Of a DNA stretch of 64,000 nucleotides, positions 43,034 to 54,894 are shown piece after piece. The position numbers were made by a program, and so were the translations under genes. How positions within the stretch are numbered: position 1 is the first letter of the stretch; every line of letters begins with the position of its first letter. The notes beneath the pieces were generated by a model. That model was given only the letters and a program-made list of their open reading frames with translations. It was not told where the DNA came from and searched no databases. The stretch comes from JAZBPO01 sp963691775 (lineage in GTDB: Bacteria > Pseudomonadota > Gammaproteobacteria > Pseudomonadales > Azotimanducaceae), in the NCBI GenBank assembly GCA_963691775.1, contig OY829369.1, positions 2,418,001-2,482,000 on the forward strand. Direction: 5' to 3'.

Positions 43034-44203
43034 CTATTCGCTGGCGCCGAACAGCTCCCGCCCGATGAGCATGCGCCGGATCTCACTGGTGCCGGCACCG
43101 ATTTCGTAGAGCTTCGCATCGCGGAGCAAACGACCGGTTGCGTAATCGTTTACGTAACCATTTCCACCCAGCGCCTGGATCGCCTGCAGGGCCGCCTGCG
43201 TCGCTTGCTCCGATGCAAACAGAATGCAGCCGGCCGCGTCGAAGCGCGTCGTGCGGTCAGCGTCGCAGGCCCGAGCGACCGCGTAGACGTAGCTGCGCGC
43301 TGAGTTTGTCGCGACGTAGAGATCCGCAAGCTTGCCCTGCATGAGCTGGAAATTGCCGATCGGCTCGCCAAATTGCTTGCGCTCATGAAGATAGGGCGCC
43401 ACCACGTCAAGACATGCCTGCATGATGCCAAGGGGCCCACCTGCAAGCACGACGCGCTCATAATCGAGGCCACTCATCAGCACCGCGGCACCGCGGCCGA
43501 CCTCGCCAAGCACGCGATCCTTCGGGATGTGGCAGTTCTCGAACACAAGTTCACCCGTGTCGGAGCCACGCATGCCGAGCTTGTCGAGTTTCTGCGCGCA
43601 GGAAAATCCGGCGTCAGTCCCCTCAATCAGGAAAGCCGTCACGCCCTTGGTGCCGAGGTCAGGGTCTACGGTTGCGTACACCACAAGCACATCCGCGGTG
43701 GGGCCGTTGGTGATCCAGAACTTCGTTCCATTGAGGACGTAATGATCGCCTTCGTCACGGGCCCGGAGCTTCAAGCTCATGACGTCGGAGCCCGCATTGG
43801 GCTCGCTCATCGCAAGCGCGCCGAGGTACTCCCCGGAGATGAGCTTTGGCAGATAGGTTTCTCTCTGCGCATCCGTCCCCCAGCGATTGATCTGGTTTAC
43901 GCACAGATTCGAGTGGGCGCCGTAGCTTAGGCCAACGGATGCAGAACCCCGGCTGATCTCCTCCATGACCACGCAGTGCGCCAGGTAGCCAAGGCCGGCA
44001 CCCCCCCAGTCCTCATCCGCCGTGACGCCCAGCACGCCGAGTTCACCAAGCCGCGGCCAGAGATCACGCGGAAAGATGTCGCCGCGATCGATCTCGGCCG
44101 CGCGCGGAGCGATCTCCTTTGCGGTGAACGAACGCACCACGTCGCGCAGCGCATCGAGATCGTCGCCCAGACCGTGATCGAATTCGGGAATGCTGCCTGC
44201 CAA
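43034..44203 (-). CDS. liuA: Isovaleryl-CoA dehydrogenase-like acyl-CoA dehydrogenase
   Basis: The 389-residue flavoprotein has the complete acyl-CoA dehydrogenase fold. The FAD and substrate motifs (GALAMSEPNAGSDVMSLKL and WITNGPTADVLVVYA) are followed by LDYERVVLAGGPLGIMQACL. Isovaleryl-CoA dehydrogenases place their catalytic Glu in that YERVVLA helix rather than in the C-terminal region used by other family members. The C-terminal RDAKLYEIGAGTSEIRRMLIGREL is standard. It oxidises isovaleryl-CoA to 3-methylcrotonyl-CoA, passing electrons to ETF. The substrate of the neighbouring carboxylase is 3-methylcrotonyl-CoA, which supports the call. Confidence 0.9.
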   Translation of the reverse strand: MAGSIPEFDHGLGDDLDALRDVVRSFTAKEIAPRAAEIDRGDIFPRDLWPRLGELGVLGVTADEDWGGAGLGYLAHCVVMEEISRGSASVGLSYGAHSNLCVNQINRWGTDAQRETYLPKLISGEYLGALAMSEPNAGSDVMSLKLRARDEGDHYVLNGTKFWITNGPTADVLVVYATVDPDLGTKGVTAFLIEGTDAGFSCAQKLDKLGMRGSDTGELVFENCHIPKDRVLGEVGRGAAVLMSGLDYERVVLAGGPLGIMQACLDVVAPYLHERKQFGEPIGNFQLMQGKLADLYVATNSARSYVYAVARACDADRTTRFDAAGCILFASEQATQAALQAIQALGGNGYVNDYATGRLLRDAKLYEIGAGTSEIRRMLIGRELFGASE

Positions 44204-44239
44204 GATCGTCTCTCCACTTCGCTCCTGCCAGCGTAGAGT

Positions 44240-47200
44240 CTACGCCGCTGCGCTCGGTTCGAAGACCCGGACGGCAGGATCTGTTGTCCGTAATGCCTCG
44301 CGCAGGGATGGGAGTGCCTCCCGCCAGGCCTGATCATGCCCCGCGCGGACATCGCCGAAACCGCGGACCCGATCAACGGAAGTCACGAGGCGCATGGCCG
44401 CCGCGACGTTGCCGGCGTGCAGTCCCTCCGTCACTTCGTCAAGAACCGCCTCATAGGACTCGATCAGCGCGCGATCCCGCTTGCGGTCTGCTGTGAATCG
44501 GAACGGATCGAGCCAGCCATCACGAAACCGTCGTGCGCGAGCGAGGACGCCCAGCACCGGCAAGATCCAGCCGCCGAAGCCGATCTTCCGGGGTCGGCCT
44601 CTGCCGTCGCGCGCAAGCGGCAGCGCTGGCGGCGCCAGATGCACGCGCACGCGTGGCCGAGCACCCTTTTCTGCCTCGAAGCTCTGCTCCAACCGAGCCC
44701 TGAAGCGGCCATCCCCGTATAGCCGCGCAACTTCGAACTCGTCCTTCACCATCAGGACGCGGGCATAGCACCGCGCGGCCTGCTCAAGGAGCGTTGCCGC
44801 AGCTGGACCCGCCGTCTCCACCGCGCTGGCAAGGCGTGCGAGCCGGACGCGATAGCGGAGCGACAGCCCGACGTTCTGGTATTCGGTCAGCTCTGCCGCA
44901 CGCGCATCGATGAGACCTGCGACATCAAGCTCAAGCACGGGATCTATCGTCCGCGCTCCCATCCCACCTGGCGACCGGAGCGCGGGATGATCTGCATCCG
45001 CGGCAGCCACGCGGCCCCACGTAAAGGCTGCTCGATTCATCTCCACTGCTACGCCGTTGAGCTCGACGGCCTGCATCAGCGCCTCCAGGCTTACTGGCAC
45101 GCGGCCACGCTGCCAGGCGAATCCGAGCGCAAACAGATTTGCACCAACGGCATCACCCAGCAGGCGTTCAGCAAATCCGGTGGCGTCTACCTCGTGCACT
45201 TCTTCCGCATGGCGGCGTACGCGATCCACAAGCGCGCGATCGCCGAAATCCGTCTGGCCACGCAGGACGAAGTCCGCGGTCGGCACCAATCGCGTGTTCA
45301 CCACGGCGAAGCTGTGCTCGGGGCTGATGCGCGTGAGCGCCGTTTCACCCGCAGCGGTGACGAGATCGCAACCGAGCAGCAGATCAGCGCGTCCCGCGGC
45401 GACCCGGGTCGCATACAGGGACTCCTTGCGCGCCCCGATGCGCACGTGCGAAAGCACCGCACCCCCCTTCTGCGCGAGACCCGTCATATCCAGCGTCACG
45501 GCGGCATTGCCATCGATATGCGCGGCCATGGCGAGCAACTGCGAAACGGTCACGATGCCCGTGCCGCCCACGCCCGTGACAACGATATTCATCGGCCTAT
45601 CGAGGGTGGGTAGCGTCGGGGTCGGCAACGCGCCGCTCGGCGCGGTTGCAGCAGTAGGCTCTGGGCGGCGAGGTCGAACACCTTCGACCGTGACAAATGA
45701 GGGGCAGAAGCCCTTAACGCAGGACTCATCGACGTTGCAGGCCGACTGGTTAACCGCGCGCTTCACGCCATGTTCCGTTTCGAGCGGCTCGACCGCTACA
45801 CAGCCGGAAGCATCACTGCAATCACCGCAGCCTTCACAAACGAGTTCGTTGATCAGGACGCGACGAGACGCCTGCGGCGCGAGGCCGCGCTTGCGACGAC
45901 GACGCAGCTCCGTGGCGCAGACCTGGTCGTACACGATGACCGTGCAGCCCGACACCTCGCGCAGCGCCTCCTGCACGGCCTCCAGGGTGTCGCGGTCATG
46001 CACGCGCACGCCCGGCAGCGCTGCGGCCGAGTAGCGTGAAGGATCGTCGGCAACCACTTCTACGCGGGCGACGCCCTCAGCCCGCACTTGCGCGACGATT
46101 TCCGCCACCGAAAGCGAGCCGTCGTGAGACTGACCACCGGTCATGGCGACGGCGTCGTTGTAGAGGATCTTGTAGGTGATGTTCACGCCAGCCGCGACCG
46201 CAGCGCGGATCGCGAGAATGCCGGAGTGAAAATAGGTGCCGTCACCAAGGTTCGCGAACACGTGCTCGGTATCGGTGAACGGCGCCTGGCCGATCCACGG
46301 CGTGCCCTCGCCGCCCATCTGCGTGAAGGTCGATGTATGCGGCTCGATCCAACGAGCCATGTAGTGGCAGCCGATGCCCGCCATGGCGCGGCTGCCTTCC
46401 GGCACCTTCGTTGAGCTGTTGTGTGGGCAGCCAGCACAGAACAGCGGCTGTCGCTGGGCGGTCGGAGGCTTTTCGTGCAGCGCCGATTCGCGGCGCGTGA
46501 GGAACTCGAGATGGCGGCGCATCGAGTCTGTGTGCGCCGCCGGCGGCAGCACCCGGGCGATGGCGCGGGCGACCATGGCCGGCGACAGCTCGCCGATCGA
46601 GTTCAGGAGACGCCCCCCGGACTGGTCGAGCTTACCGAGCACCGCAGGCGCTCCGGGTGTCCCGTAGAGCAGATTCCGAAACTCGTTCTCGAGCAGAGGC
46701 CGCTTTTCTTCGACCACCAGGATTCGATCAAGGCCCCGTGCGAAGTCGCGCACCAAGCCATCATCGAGAGGCCAGGGCATACCGATCTTCATAAGCCGGA
46801 CACCCGCGCGGGTCACGGCATCGTCGTCCAGCAGGCCGAGTTCCGTCAGCGCCTGACACACGTCGAGCCACGCCTTGCCCGTGGCGACAATGCCAACTTC
46901 GGCCTGAGGGCTCGGCACCACGAGCCGATTGATTTCGTTCGCTCGCGCGAAGGCGCGCGCCGCCGGCAGCTTGTGCTCGATGAGCCGCGCCTCCTGGGCG
47001 AGGGGTTCGTCCTCGAGTCGAATGCCGACACCATCGTCGGGGAGCAGGAAGTCTGTCGGAACCTGGATGATCGGCGACCGGCCCGCGTCGATCGTTGCCG
47101 TCGAATCCATAGTGTCGGCAAGCGCAATCAGCCCGGTCCAAAGTCCTGCGTAGCGCGACAGCGCCCAACCGAAGAGACCGAAGTCCAGCACGTCCTGAAC

Positions 47201-47725
47201 ATTGGCCGGGTCGAGGATCGGCACGCCGAGATCGACCAGGGTGAACTCCGACTGCGACGGCAGCGTGGAAGACTTGCAGCCATGATCGTCGCCAGCGACC
47301 AACAGGACTCCACCATGCGCGGCGGTACCTGCAGCGTTCGCGTGGCGGAAGGCATCGCCGGCGCGATCGACGCCCGGCGCTTTCCCATACCACATCGCGA
47401 AGACCCCATCGTGGCGCGCGCCTGGATACAGGCCGACCTGCTGCGTCCCCCAGACCGCGGTAGCGGCGAGTTCCTCGTTAACGCCTGGCTGGAAGGTGAC
47501 GCGCGCCTGATCGAGATGCGCGCGCGCATCCCACAGCGCCTTGTCGAGCCCACCGAGCGGTGAGCCGCGATAGCCGGAAACGAAGCCAGCCGTGTTCAAA
47601 CCGGCTGCGCGGTCGCGGCGTGCCTGCAGCAACGGCAGGCGAACAAGCGCCTGGATGCCAGACAGGATGATCGTGTCGTCGTGCTTACGATAGCGATCGT
47701 CGAGGGTGACGGATTCGCGGCGCAT
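44240..47725 (-). CDS. Indolepyruvate-type 2-oxoacid:ferredoxin oxidoreductase (single-chain)
   Basis: This 1161-residue protein fuses the alpha and gamma modules. N-terminal pyrimidine and TPP domains carry PGVNEELAATAVWG, and FCAGCPHNSST with GEGTPWIGQAPF is the TPP-binding part. A ferredoxin-like cysteine cluster follows (CEGCGDCSDASGC and CNVDESCVKGFC). The C-terminal gamma domain starts MNIVVTGVGGTGIVTVSQLLAMAA. It decarboxylates aryl- or branched-chain 2-oxoacids to acyl-CoA with ferredoxin as acceptor. Its place between liuA and the methylcrotonyl-CoA carboxylase genes suggests it may produce isovaleryl-CoA from ketoisocaproate. It is divergent from an Lrp/AsnC regulator 143 bp away. 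Confidence 0.88.
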   Translation of the reverse strand: MRRESVTLDDRYRKHDDTIILSGIQALVRLPLLQARRDRAAGLNTAGFVSGYRGSPLGGLDKALWDARAHLDQARVTFQPGVNEELAATAVWGTQQVGLYPGARHDGVFAMWYGKAPGVDRAGDAFRHANAAGTAAHGGVLLVAGDDHGCKSSTLPSQSEFTLVDLGVPILDPANVQDVLDFGLFGWALSRYAGLWTGLIALADTMDSTATIDAGRSPIIQVPTDFLLPDDGVGIRLEDEPLAQEARLIEHKLPAARAFARANEINRLVVPSPQAEVGIVATGKAWLDVCQALTELGLLDDDAVTRAGVRLMKIGMPWPLDDGLVRDFARGLDRILVVEEKRPLLENEFRNLLYGTPGAPAVLGKLDQSGGRLLNSIGELSPAMVARAIARVLPPAAHTDSMRRHLEFLTRRESALHEKPPTAQRQPLFCAGCPHNSSTKVPEGSRAMAGIGCHYMARWIEPHTSTFTQMGGEGTPWIGQAPFTDTEHVFANLGDGTYFHSGILAIRAAVAAGVNITYKILYNDAVAMTGGQSHDGSLSVAEIVAQVRAEGVARVEVVADDPSRYSAAALPGVRVHDRDTLEAVQEALREVSGCTVIVYDQVCATELRRRRKRGLAPQASRRVLINELVCEGCGDCSDASGCVAVEPLETEHGVKRAVNQSACNVDESCVKGFCPSFVTVEGVRPRRPEPTAATAPSGALPTPTLPTLDRPMNIVVTGVGGTGIVTVSQLLAMAAHIDGNAAVTLDMTGLAQKGGAVLSHVRIGARKESLYATRVAAGRADLLLGCDLVTAAGETALTRISPEHSFAVVNTRLVPTADFVLRGQTDFGDRALVDRVRRHAEEVHEVDATGFAERLLGDAVGANLFALGFAWQRGRVPVSLEALMQAVELNGVAVEMNRAAFTWGRVAAADADHPALRSPGGMGARTIDPVLELDVAGLIDARAAELTEYQNVGLSLRYRVRLARLASAVETAGPAAATLLEQAARCYARVLMVKDEFEVARLYGDGRFRARLEQSFEAEKGARPRVRVHLAPPALPLARDGRGRPRKIGFGGWILPVLGVLARARRFRDGWLDPFRFTADRKRDRALIESYEAVLDEVTEGLHAGNVAAAMRLVTSVDRVRGFGDVRAGHDQAWREALPSLREALRTTDPAVRVFEPSAAA

Positions 47726-47848
47726 GGCGGGCCTCCTCTCAAGGGAGCTTTTCCGAACATGCTAGGCGTATGCGCGGAGGATAGGTTTGCGGACTTCGCG
47801 TCGATCCCCTAACGTGCGCAATATTTGTCGCTATTCTTGAATTTAATT

Positions 47849-47862
47849 AGGATACGTATCCT
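47849..47862. promoter_or_regulatory. Palindromic operator candidate before the Lrp-type regulator
   Basis: AGGATACGTATCCT is a perfect 14-bp palindrome ending 6 bp before the regulator's ATG. It lies in an AT-rich 35-bp patch in the shared region with the divergent oxidoreductase gene. Binding here would let the regulator control itself and its neighbour. Confidence 0.5.
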
Positions 47863-47868
47863 CCTCCC

Positions 47869-48333
47869 ATGCATGACGTGCTCGACGACTTCGATCTACG
47901 CATCCTTCGGGCGCTCCAGGCGAACGGCGACATTTCTATGGCCGAGCTCGGCGAGCGGGTCGGTCTCTCGCATACGCCCTGCTGGCGACGAGTAAAGAAG
48001 CTCGAGGCCTCTGGTTTCATACGCGACCGCGTGGTGCTGCTCGACCCAGACCGACTTGGCCTGTCCGTGAACGTGTTCGTCGAGGTGCATCTGAAGGCGC
48101 ACGACGAGGATTCACTGAACGCCTTCGAGGCCGCGGTGCAGGCCATCGACGAGATCGTCGAGTGCTACACCGTATCCGGGGAAAAGGACTTCTTGCTGCG
48201 CGTTGTGGTCCCTGACGTCGCGGCATACGAAAAGCTGCTCAAGGAGCAGCTGGTGCACATTCCAGGCGCAGGATCATTGAGCTCGACATTCGCGCTCAGG
48301 CAGGTGAAATACACGACCCGCTTGCCGCTCTGA
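47869..48333 (+). CDS. Lrp/AsnC-family transcriptional regulator
   Basis: The 154-residue protein has an N-terminal HTH (LDDFDLRILRALQANGDI, MAELGERVGLSHTPCWRRVKKLE) and a C-terminal RAM/ACT-like domain with VSGEKDFLLRVVVPDVAAYE. These are standard for Lrp/AsnC regulators, which sense amino acids as octamers. HTPCWRR in the recognition helix is the typical Lrp feature. It is divergent from the 2-oxoacid oxidoreductase and convergent with the methylcrotonyl-CoA carboxylase (3-bp gap), so it probably controls branched-chain amino acid breakdown. No Shine-Dalgarno sequence is visible upstream of the ATG. Confidence 0.9.
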   Translation: MHDVLDDFDLRILRALQANGDISMAELGERVGLSHTPCWRRVKKLEASGFIRDRVVLLDPDRLGLSVNVFVEVHLKAHDEDSLNAFEAAVQAIDEIVECYTVSGEKDFLLRVVVPDVAAYEKLLKEQLVHIPGAGSLSSTFALRQVKYTTRLPL

Positions 48334-48336
48334 CGT

Positions 48337-50319
<1,983 letters not shown>

Positions 50320-50323
50320 GTGA

Positions 50324-51934
<1,611 letters not shown>

Positions 51935-51983
51935 GCTGCCCTCCCTCCGAGGCCGCGATTCTAGCCCGATCCCCACCCCCCTG

Positions 51984-52018
51984 AACCTGAACAAGGGGTC
52001 AGACCCCCTGTTCAGTTT
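51984..52018. repeat. 35-bp palindromic repeat, copy C
   Basis: The left arm AACCTGAACAAGGGGTC is identical to the perfect copy at 30153. The right arm differs at two positions. The centre is A at 52001. Copy D is 117 bp away; the spacing is close to the 126 bp of the first pair. Confidence 0.9.
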
Positions 52019-52100
52019 TGTAACACCCCGGGCGTCAGGCCTTAACGCTTCGGCAGGCTAGGTGCCGCGACGCCGCCGCAGCGCGCGGCCTGCCGCGCCG

Positions 52101-52135
52101 AACCTGAAAATGGGGTCTGACCCCTTGTTCAGGTT
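52101..52135. repeat. 35-bp palindromic repeat, copy D
   Basis: The right arm GACCCCTTGTTCAGGTT is identical to the perfect copy at 30153. The left arm differs at two positions (AAAAT instead of ACAAG). It lies between the liuB start and the stop of the aminotransferase, a few bases from that stop. Confidence 0.9.
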
Positions 52136-52147
52136 CGTGGTGCGCGG

Positions 52148-53554
52148 TCAGGCGCGAGTCAGACCTTCTGCGCGGGCGTGGGCGAGGGTGTCGTCGAGGG
52201 CCAGGCGGAATCGCTCGAAGACCTGGTCGATCTCTTCCTCGGTGATGACGAGCGGTGGGCAGAAGGCGATCGCGTCGCCGAGCGGCCGCACGATGACGCC
52301 GTGCGCTTCGCCGCGCTTGGCGCAGAAGGCGCCGATGCCGGCCTTCGGGTCGAAGGGCGTGGCGTTCACTGCATCCGCCTCGAGCTCGACGGCGCCAATA
52401 AGGCCGACGCCGCGTGCCTCCCCGACGAGCGGATGATCAAGACACTCACGCAGGCGCTGCTGCATGTGCTCGCCGACCTTGGCGGCGTGGGTGAAGAGGT
52501 CACGCTCCGCGTAGATGTCGAGCACCTTGGAAGCCACCGCCGCGCAGACCGGATGGCCCGAATAGGTATATCCGTGGCCGAAGACGCCGACCTGCCCGGA
52601 TGCCTCGGTGATCGGCTCGACGATCTCTTCGGGCACGACGACGGCACTGATCGGCAGATAGGCCGACGAGAGCGCCTTGGCGAGGCTCATCGTGTCGGGC
52701 TCGATGCCGAAGGTCTGCGAACCGAACGGACTGCCCGTGCGCCCGAAGCCGCAGATCACCTCGTCCGCGATGAAGAGGATGTCGTATTTCTTGAGGACAG
52801 CCTGGATTGCCTCAAAGTAGCCGCCGGGCGGGACGATCACGCCACCGGCACCCTGCACGGGCTCGGCAATGAACGCCGCCACGGTTTCGGGGTCCTCCAG
52901 CAGGATCAGCGCCTCCAGCTCAGCGGCAAGGCGCGCGACGAACTCGGCCTCGGTCTCACCCGGCACCGCGAAGCGCCGGTGATGCGGCGCCGTGACGTGG
53001 TGGACCCCGTCCATCGGCAGATCGAAGTGCGCATGGAAGGCCGGCAAGCCGGTTAGCGAGCCTGACGCGACGGTGACGCCGTGGTAGCCCTTCACGCGCG
53101 AGATGATCTTCTTTTTGTTCGGACGGCCGAGTGCGTTGTTGTAGTAACGCACGAGCTTTACCTGAGTGTCGTTCGCGTCCGAGCCCGAGGAGCCGAAGAA
53201 CACACGCCCGTTGCGCACCGGCACCATGGCCTTGAGCTTTTCGGCCAGTTCTATGGCGGGCTCATGGCTCTTGCTGCCAAACATGTGGCTATAGGCGAGC
53301 TTCTTCATCTGCTCGGCGGCGACATCCGCGAGCGACTCCTCACCATAGCCGAGCGCCGTGCACCAGAGCCCGGCCATGCCCTCGATGTACTCCTTGCCGT
53401 CCACGTCCCAGACGCGGACGCCTTGCGCACGATCGATGACGAGCGGTCCGGTCTGCTCGTGAAGTGCGAGATTCGTGGACGGGTGCAGCAGCGAGGCGAG
53501 GTCCCGCGCAGCGAGGCTGTCGGCGGGGAAGGCGTTGTGAAGGCGCTGGGTCAC
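52148..53554 (-). CDS. Class III PLP-dependent aminotransferase
   Basis: This 468-residue fold-type I enzyme has the class III signature: the PLP phosphate site SSGSDANDTQVKLV, the Asp-containing FIADEVICGFGRTGSPFG, and the PLP lysine in MSLAKALSSAYLP. It ends with the CPPLVITEEEIDQVFERF motif. Members transfer amino groups between omega-amino acids or diamines and pyruvate/2-oxoglutarate. The start GTG at 53554 fits. Substrate cannot be assigned. The neighbouring leucine genes do not demand this enzyme, which differs from the class IV branched-chain aminotransferase. Confidence 0.88.
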   Translation of the reverse strand: MTQRLHNAFPADSLAARDLASLLHPSTNLALHEQTGPLVIDRAQGVRVWDVDGKEYIEGMAGLWCTALGYGEESLADVAAEQMKKLAYSHMFGSKSHEPAIELAEKLKAMVPVRNGRVFFGSSGSDANDTQVKLVRYYNNALGRPNKKKIISRVKGYHGVTVASGSLTGLPAFHAHFDLPMDGVHHVTAPHHRRFAVPGETEAEFVARLAAELEALILLEDPETVAAFIAEPVQGAGGVIVPPGGYFEAIQAVLKKYDILFIADEVICGFGRTGSPFGSQTFGIEPDTMSLAKALSSAYLPISAVVVPEEIVEPITEASGQVGVFGHGYTYSGHPVCAAVASKVLDIYAERDLFTHAAKVGEHMQQRLRECLDHPLVGEARGVGLIGAVELEADAVNATPFDPKAGIGAFCAKRGEAHGVIVRPLGDAIAFCPPLVITEEEIDQVFERFRLALDDTLAHARAEGLTRA

Positions 53555-53619
53555 GGCGGCGGTCCAGGCTGACGATCTCAGTCCGCGATCATGCCCCGAG
53601 AATCAACGCTCCGACAGCC

Positions 53620-54246
53620 TCAGGGGAGCGCCGTGATCTGGAACACGACGTCGCCTCTGTAGGAGAAGGTGCGCGACGCGGAGTCCTCTGCACCTACCGT
53701 CACCGTCGCGCCGTAGGCGCCACCCGAAACGTATGCGGAGTTCACGCCCAGAGTGATGTGCTCGTGCCCGACTCCGACAAGAGCCGGATCGGCAGACACG
53801 ACGACGAAGCGCTCTCGGTCGCGCACACGCGTCTGAATGGAATAGCCCAACCCCGTCATGTTGTAGCGCCCGCGCTCCAGTCGTCGAACTTCGATGCCTT
53901 GTTCATCGAGCAGCCGCACCTTGAGGGCAAAGGTCTCGGCCGCCGCATGACGCGCCGCGACCGTCAGCAGCGACTTGCCATCGAATGAATCGGGAAGTGC
54001 GACAACGTGGTAGGGCGTTCCTTCGGCATGCTCCGGATCGAGCCAACACGCAGCCGTCGATCGGTGGGCCGCAGAATGACGCGATCGCCGCCCTGGTTCA
54101 GGAGCCTCGAGCTCTTCAACACCCTGTAACTCGAAAGCCGAGTGGCACGCCTGCTCAGAAGGCGCAAGCAACGCCGGCGGAGGCGGCGTCCTGCTTGAAG
54201 CTGGAAGGGAGGCGCATGGGTGCCGCGATCGCAGACTCCGCTTCAT
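53620..54246 (-). CDS. Putative MalM-like protein, N-terminus uncertain
   Basis: The C-terminal two thirds (from about residue 70) look like a periplasmic MalM-type beta domain: PYHVVALPDSF, KSLLTVAARHAAAETFALKVRLLDEQG, and RFVVVSADPALVG with VGHEHIT. MalM proteins are small periplasmic proteins of maltose operons, of unsettled function, and are widespread as stand-alone genes. The first 60 residues are Arg/Pro/Ser-rich and have no clean signal peptide. A second frame gives GGDRVILRPTDRR over the same DNA, which reads more naturally as the next strand, so a frameshift near 54080 is possible. Confidence in the exact extent is low. Confidence 0.4.
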   Translation of the reverse strand: MKRSLRSRHPCASLPASSRTPPPPALLAPSEQACHSAFELQGVEELEAPEPGRRSRHSAAHRSTAACWLDPEHAEGTPYHVVALPDSFDGKSLLTVAARHAAAETFALKVRLLDEQGIEVRRLERGRYNMTGLGYSIQTRVRDRERFVVVSADPALVGVGHEHITLGVNSAYVSGGAYGATVTVGAEDSASRTFSYRGDVVFQITALP

Positions 54247-54380
54247 CCAGCGGTTAGTACATAGCCCAGCTGTGCAGTCCGAGCCGTCTGCGCTTGCTTT
54301 GTTCCATCATGAACGCCCCGGCACAACGCCCGCCATCAACGGAAAGGGGCCGGGGCAAGGGATAGCGAGCGGGCATGCGC

Positions 54381-54845
54381 TCAAGACTGAAGTGCTTCGA
54401 GCACCTTCGCAGGATGGTCGGCTGCGCGGCTCACGCGCTTGTAGTGCTTGCGCACCTTCCCGTCCGCGCCAACGATCACCGTGGAGCGAATCACGCCGAC
54501 GGACTTCTTGCCGTACATCGTCTTCTCACCCCAGGCGTCGTACTTTTCCATCACCTTGCGGGTCGGATCAGCGAGCAGGCGGAAGGGCAGCGAGTACTTG
54601 GCCGCGAATGCATCGTGCGATGAGACCTCGTCCGGCGATACGCCAAGCACGATCGCGCCGGTCGCCTCGATCTCGCTCCACAGATCACGGAAGCCGCAGG
54701 CTTCCTTGGTACAGCCGGGCGTGTCGTCCTTCGGATAGAAGTAGACGACGACTATCTTGCCCTTCAGCTCCTTGAGCGCGACCTTCTCGCCGTTCTGATC
54801 AGGAAGCGTGAATAGCGGCGCTGCCTTGCCTTCTTCAATGGCCAT
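54381..54845 (-). CDS. bcp: Bcp-type atypical 2-Cys peroxiredoxin
   Basis: The 154-residue peroxiredoxin has the peroxidatic Cys45 in YPKDDTPGCTKEACGF and the resolving Cys50 four residues later, as in BCP/PrxQ. The C-terminal GVIRSTVIVGADGKVRKHYKRV is standard. It reduces peroxides and alkyl hydroperoxides with thioredoxin or glutaredoxin. The pattern is complete. It has no close operon partner; the downstream MalM-like gene is 134 bp away. Confidence 0.95.
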   Translation of the reverse strand: MAIEEGKAAPLFTLPDQNGEKVALKELKGKIVVVYFYPKDDTPGCTKEACGFRDLWSEIEATGAIVLGVSPDEVSSHDAFAAKYSLPFRLLADPTRKVMEKYDAWGEKTMYGKKSVGVIRSTVIVGADGKVRKHYKRVSRAADHPAKVLEALQS

Positions 54846-54894
54846 GGGAACTTATTCCGTCTGGGGTCGAAGGCGGCGAGTATAGGCGGGTCGC

